Shown one piece after another: positions 33,154 to 34,181 of a stretch of DNA of 34,181 nt. Each line of letters opens with the position of its first letter. The stretch's first letter is position 1. Where the stretch lies: NCBI GenBank assembly GCA_964058805.1, contig CAXKVV010000875.1, forward strand, positions 1 to 34,181, given 5' to 3'. Below the pieces are notes generated by a model. That model was not told where the DNA came from and searched no databases. It was given only the letters and a program-made list of their open reading frames with translations. The DNA is from Schoenoplectus triqueter. Taxonomy: Eukaryota; Streptophyta; Magnoliopsida; Poales; Cyperaceae. The translations under genes and the position numbers were made by a program.

Positions 33154-34181
33154 TTCTCTGTATCGAAACCCCACAAGATACAAAAAAAGTAAAAATATTT
33201 TTATAGTTTTAAGTATTTATTTTGAATTTTTGAAAATGATCTATTTTCAATTATTTTATTATTCTTGTACAGTATTGTTTCAATCTGAAAACTAGTTGAA
33301 AAAAGTTTAAAAATAAAAACTTTGATATCCCTACATTATTTGTTATAAAAAAAATTATTGAGAAACATAGATAAAAAAATGGAATGGTAATAATATATGT
33401 TTTAGTTAAGCTCACCAAAAGCTAATAAAGCATTACCGTAGATTATAATTTCAACCGTAGATTTTAGTAGCATCCCATACCTACAAAAGGAGCGGCTCCG
33501 GTCTCCGGTTCCCATCTCATAATATTTTTTTTAAAAAAAAAGAAAGTTTACATCGTTGAATGGAAAAGATAATAAGGGGAAAAAACTAAATGAGGATACA
33601 TCTAATGTAAACATAATGAAGTGGGGAAAATGAAATCCTTTTACGTTTTCCATGTGAAAATGAAAATTTTCCGAACGCATACATTCAAATTTTAAACATA
33701 ATCTTATTATTATTTTTTACTCTGAAATATTATTCTTTTATAAAGGCAAGGTAGAATAAACAAAATCCACACTGAAACGTTGTCATTGGATGTGTAACAA
33801 GCCGTTGACATGGATAAGGAAAATAAAGAGAAACGTTGTCTTACTACAATTTGAGTTAATTTGAGATTTACAATATTTTCCACATCAACATTTACGCTTA
33901 AGGGCAGCCTCTGTCAACTTTTTCAACCAAAAAAAAATTATGATTAAGAGACGAAATTCCATGGGTAAGAAAATAATTGCTAATTAAGCAACTAAATGTC
34001 TGGGTTATTAATATACTCGTGTTTGCAATCCTTCAACAATTTGAACTTTCTGTAGCCTCTGTAAACTACACTCAAATCACTAATGATTAATGATAGTATC
34101 AAGTTCACAGGAAAATCAGAACTGCACGAAAGTAGAATTCTTCTGAAGAAGAACATAAGAATCTTCCAGCTAACACAACTG
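33154..34181. other. AT-rich intergenic DNA to the window end
   Basis: No gene, RNA gene or bounded repeat recognised. A small GC-rich patch (33490-33515, GGAGCGGCTCCGGTCTCCGG) is the only notable composition change. Confidence 0.4.

Noticed and set aside
26215..33520. CRISPR-like or phage-type system in the repeat-rich right half
   Set aside because: Repeats are inverted or palindromic with unequal spacing, no cas-like genes exist, and the window is plant nuclear DNA.

Overview
The window is nuclear DNA of a flowering plant. It is AT-rich, its genes have GT-AG introns, the proteins match plant families, and the intergenic space is full of nested hAT-like elements and fold-back MITEs. I cannot name the species from sequence alone.

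Five genes are supported. (1) On the minus strand at the left edge is the first coding exon of an RS-type SR splicing factor (265-370); the rest lies outside the window. (2) Divergent from it, on the plus strand at 774-3600, is a complete seven-exon MTA gene, the METTL3-type catalytic subunit of the mRNA m6A methyltransferase (714 aa). (3) At 8238-8816 is an intronless TIM23 gene, the core channel subunit of mitochondrial inner-membrane protein import (192 aa). (4) At 16867-18189 is a three-exon small F-box protein (146 aa). (5) On the minus strand at 19693-23184 is an eight-exon major facilitator of the MFSD5/molybdate-anion transporter family (463 aa). I joined every exon by reading splice sites and checking phase; all junctions are in frame. 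One MTA intron appears to use a GC donor.

Between the genes, 3.7-8.1 kb holds degraded CACTA-like sequence, a palindrome cluster and a GCTCGA-rich hAT-like element that carries a second hAT element in its middle. A related hAT-like element at 9.86-13.58 kb is split by a 3.1-kb insertion flanked by a 10-bp duplication and bounded by GGACCG-type arrays. Further MITEs lie at 13.97-14.24 and 15.4-16.0 kb. From 25.2 kb to the end I see no gene. That stretch has TA microsatellites, fold-back elements, a strong GC-rich hairpin (26.3 kb), a second palindrome array (27.4-27.9 kb), a 1.85-kb tandem duplication (28.9-32.6 kb) and a hAT MITE with a perfect 8-bp target duplication (32.8-33.1 kb).

The genes do not form a pathway; they are housekeeping neighbours. 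The one suggestive pairing is the head-to-head splicing factor and m6A writer, which share a 403-bp intergenic region with site II and telobox motifs. I found no convincing new protein-coding system. The most unusual unexplained structure is the dispersed palindrome family around the core CACTGCCAGTG, seen at two places with the same flanking sequence.
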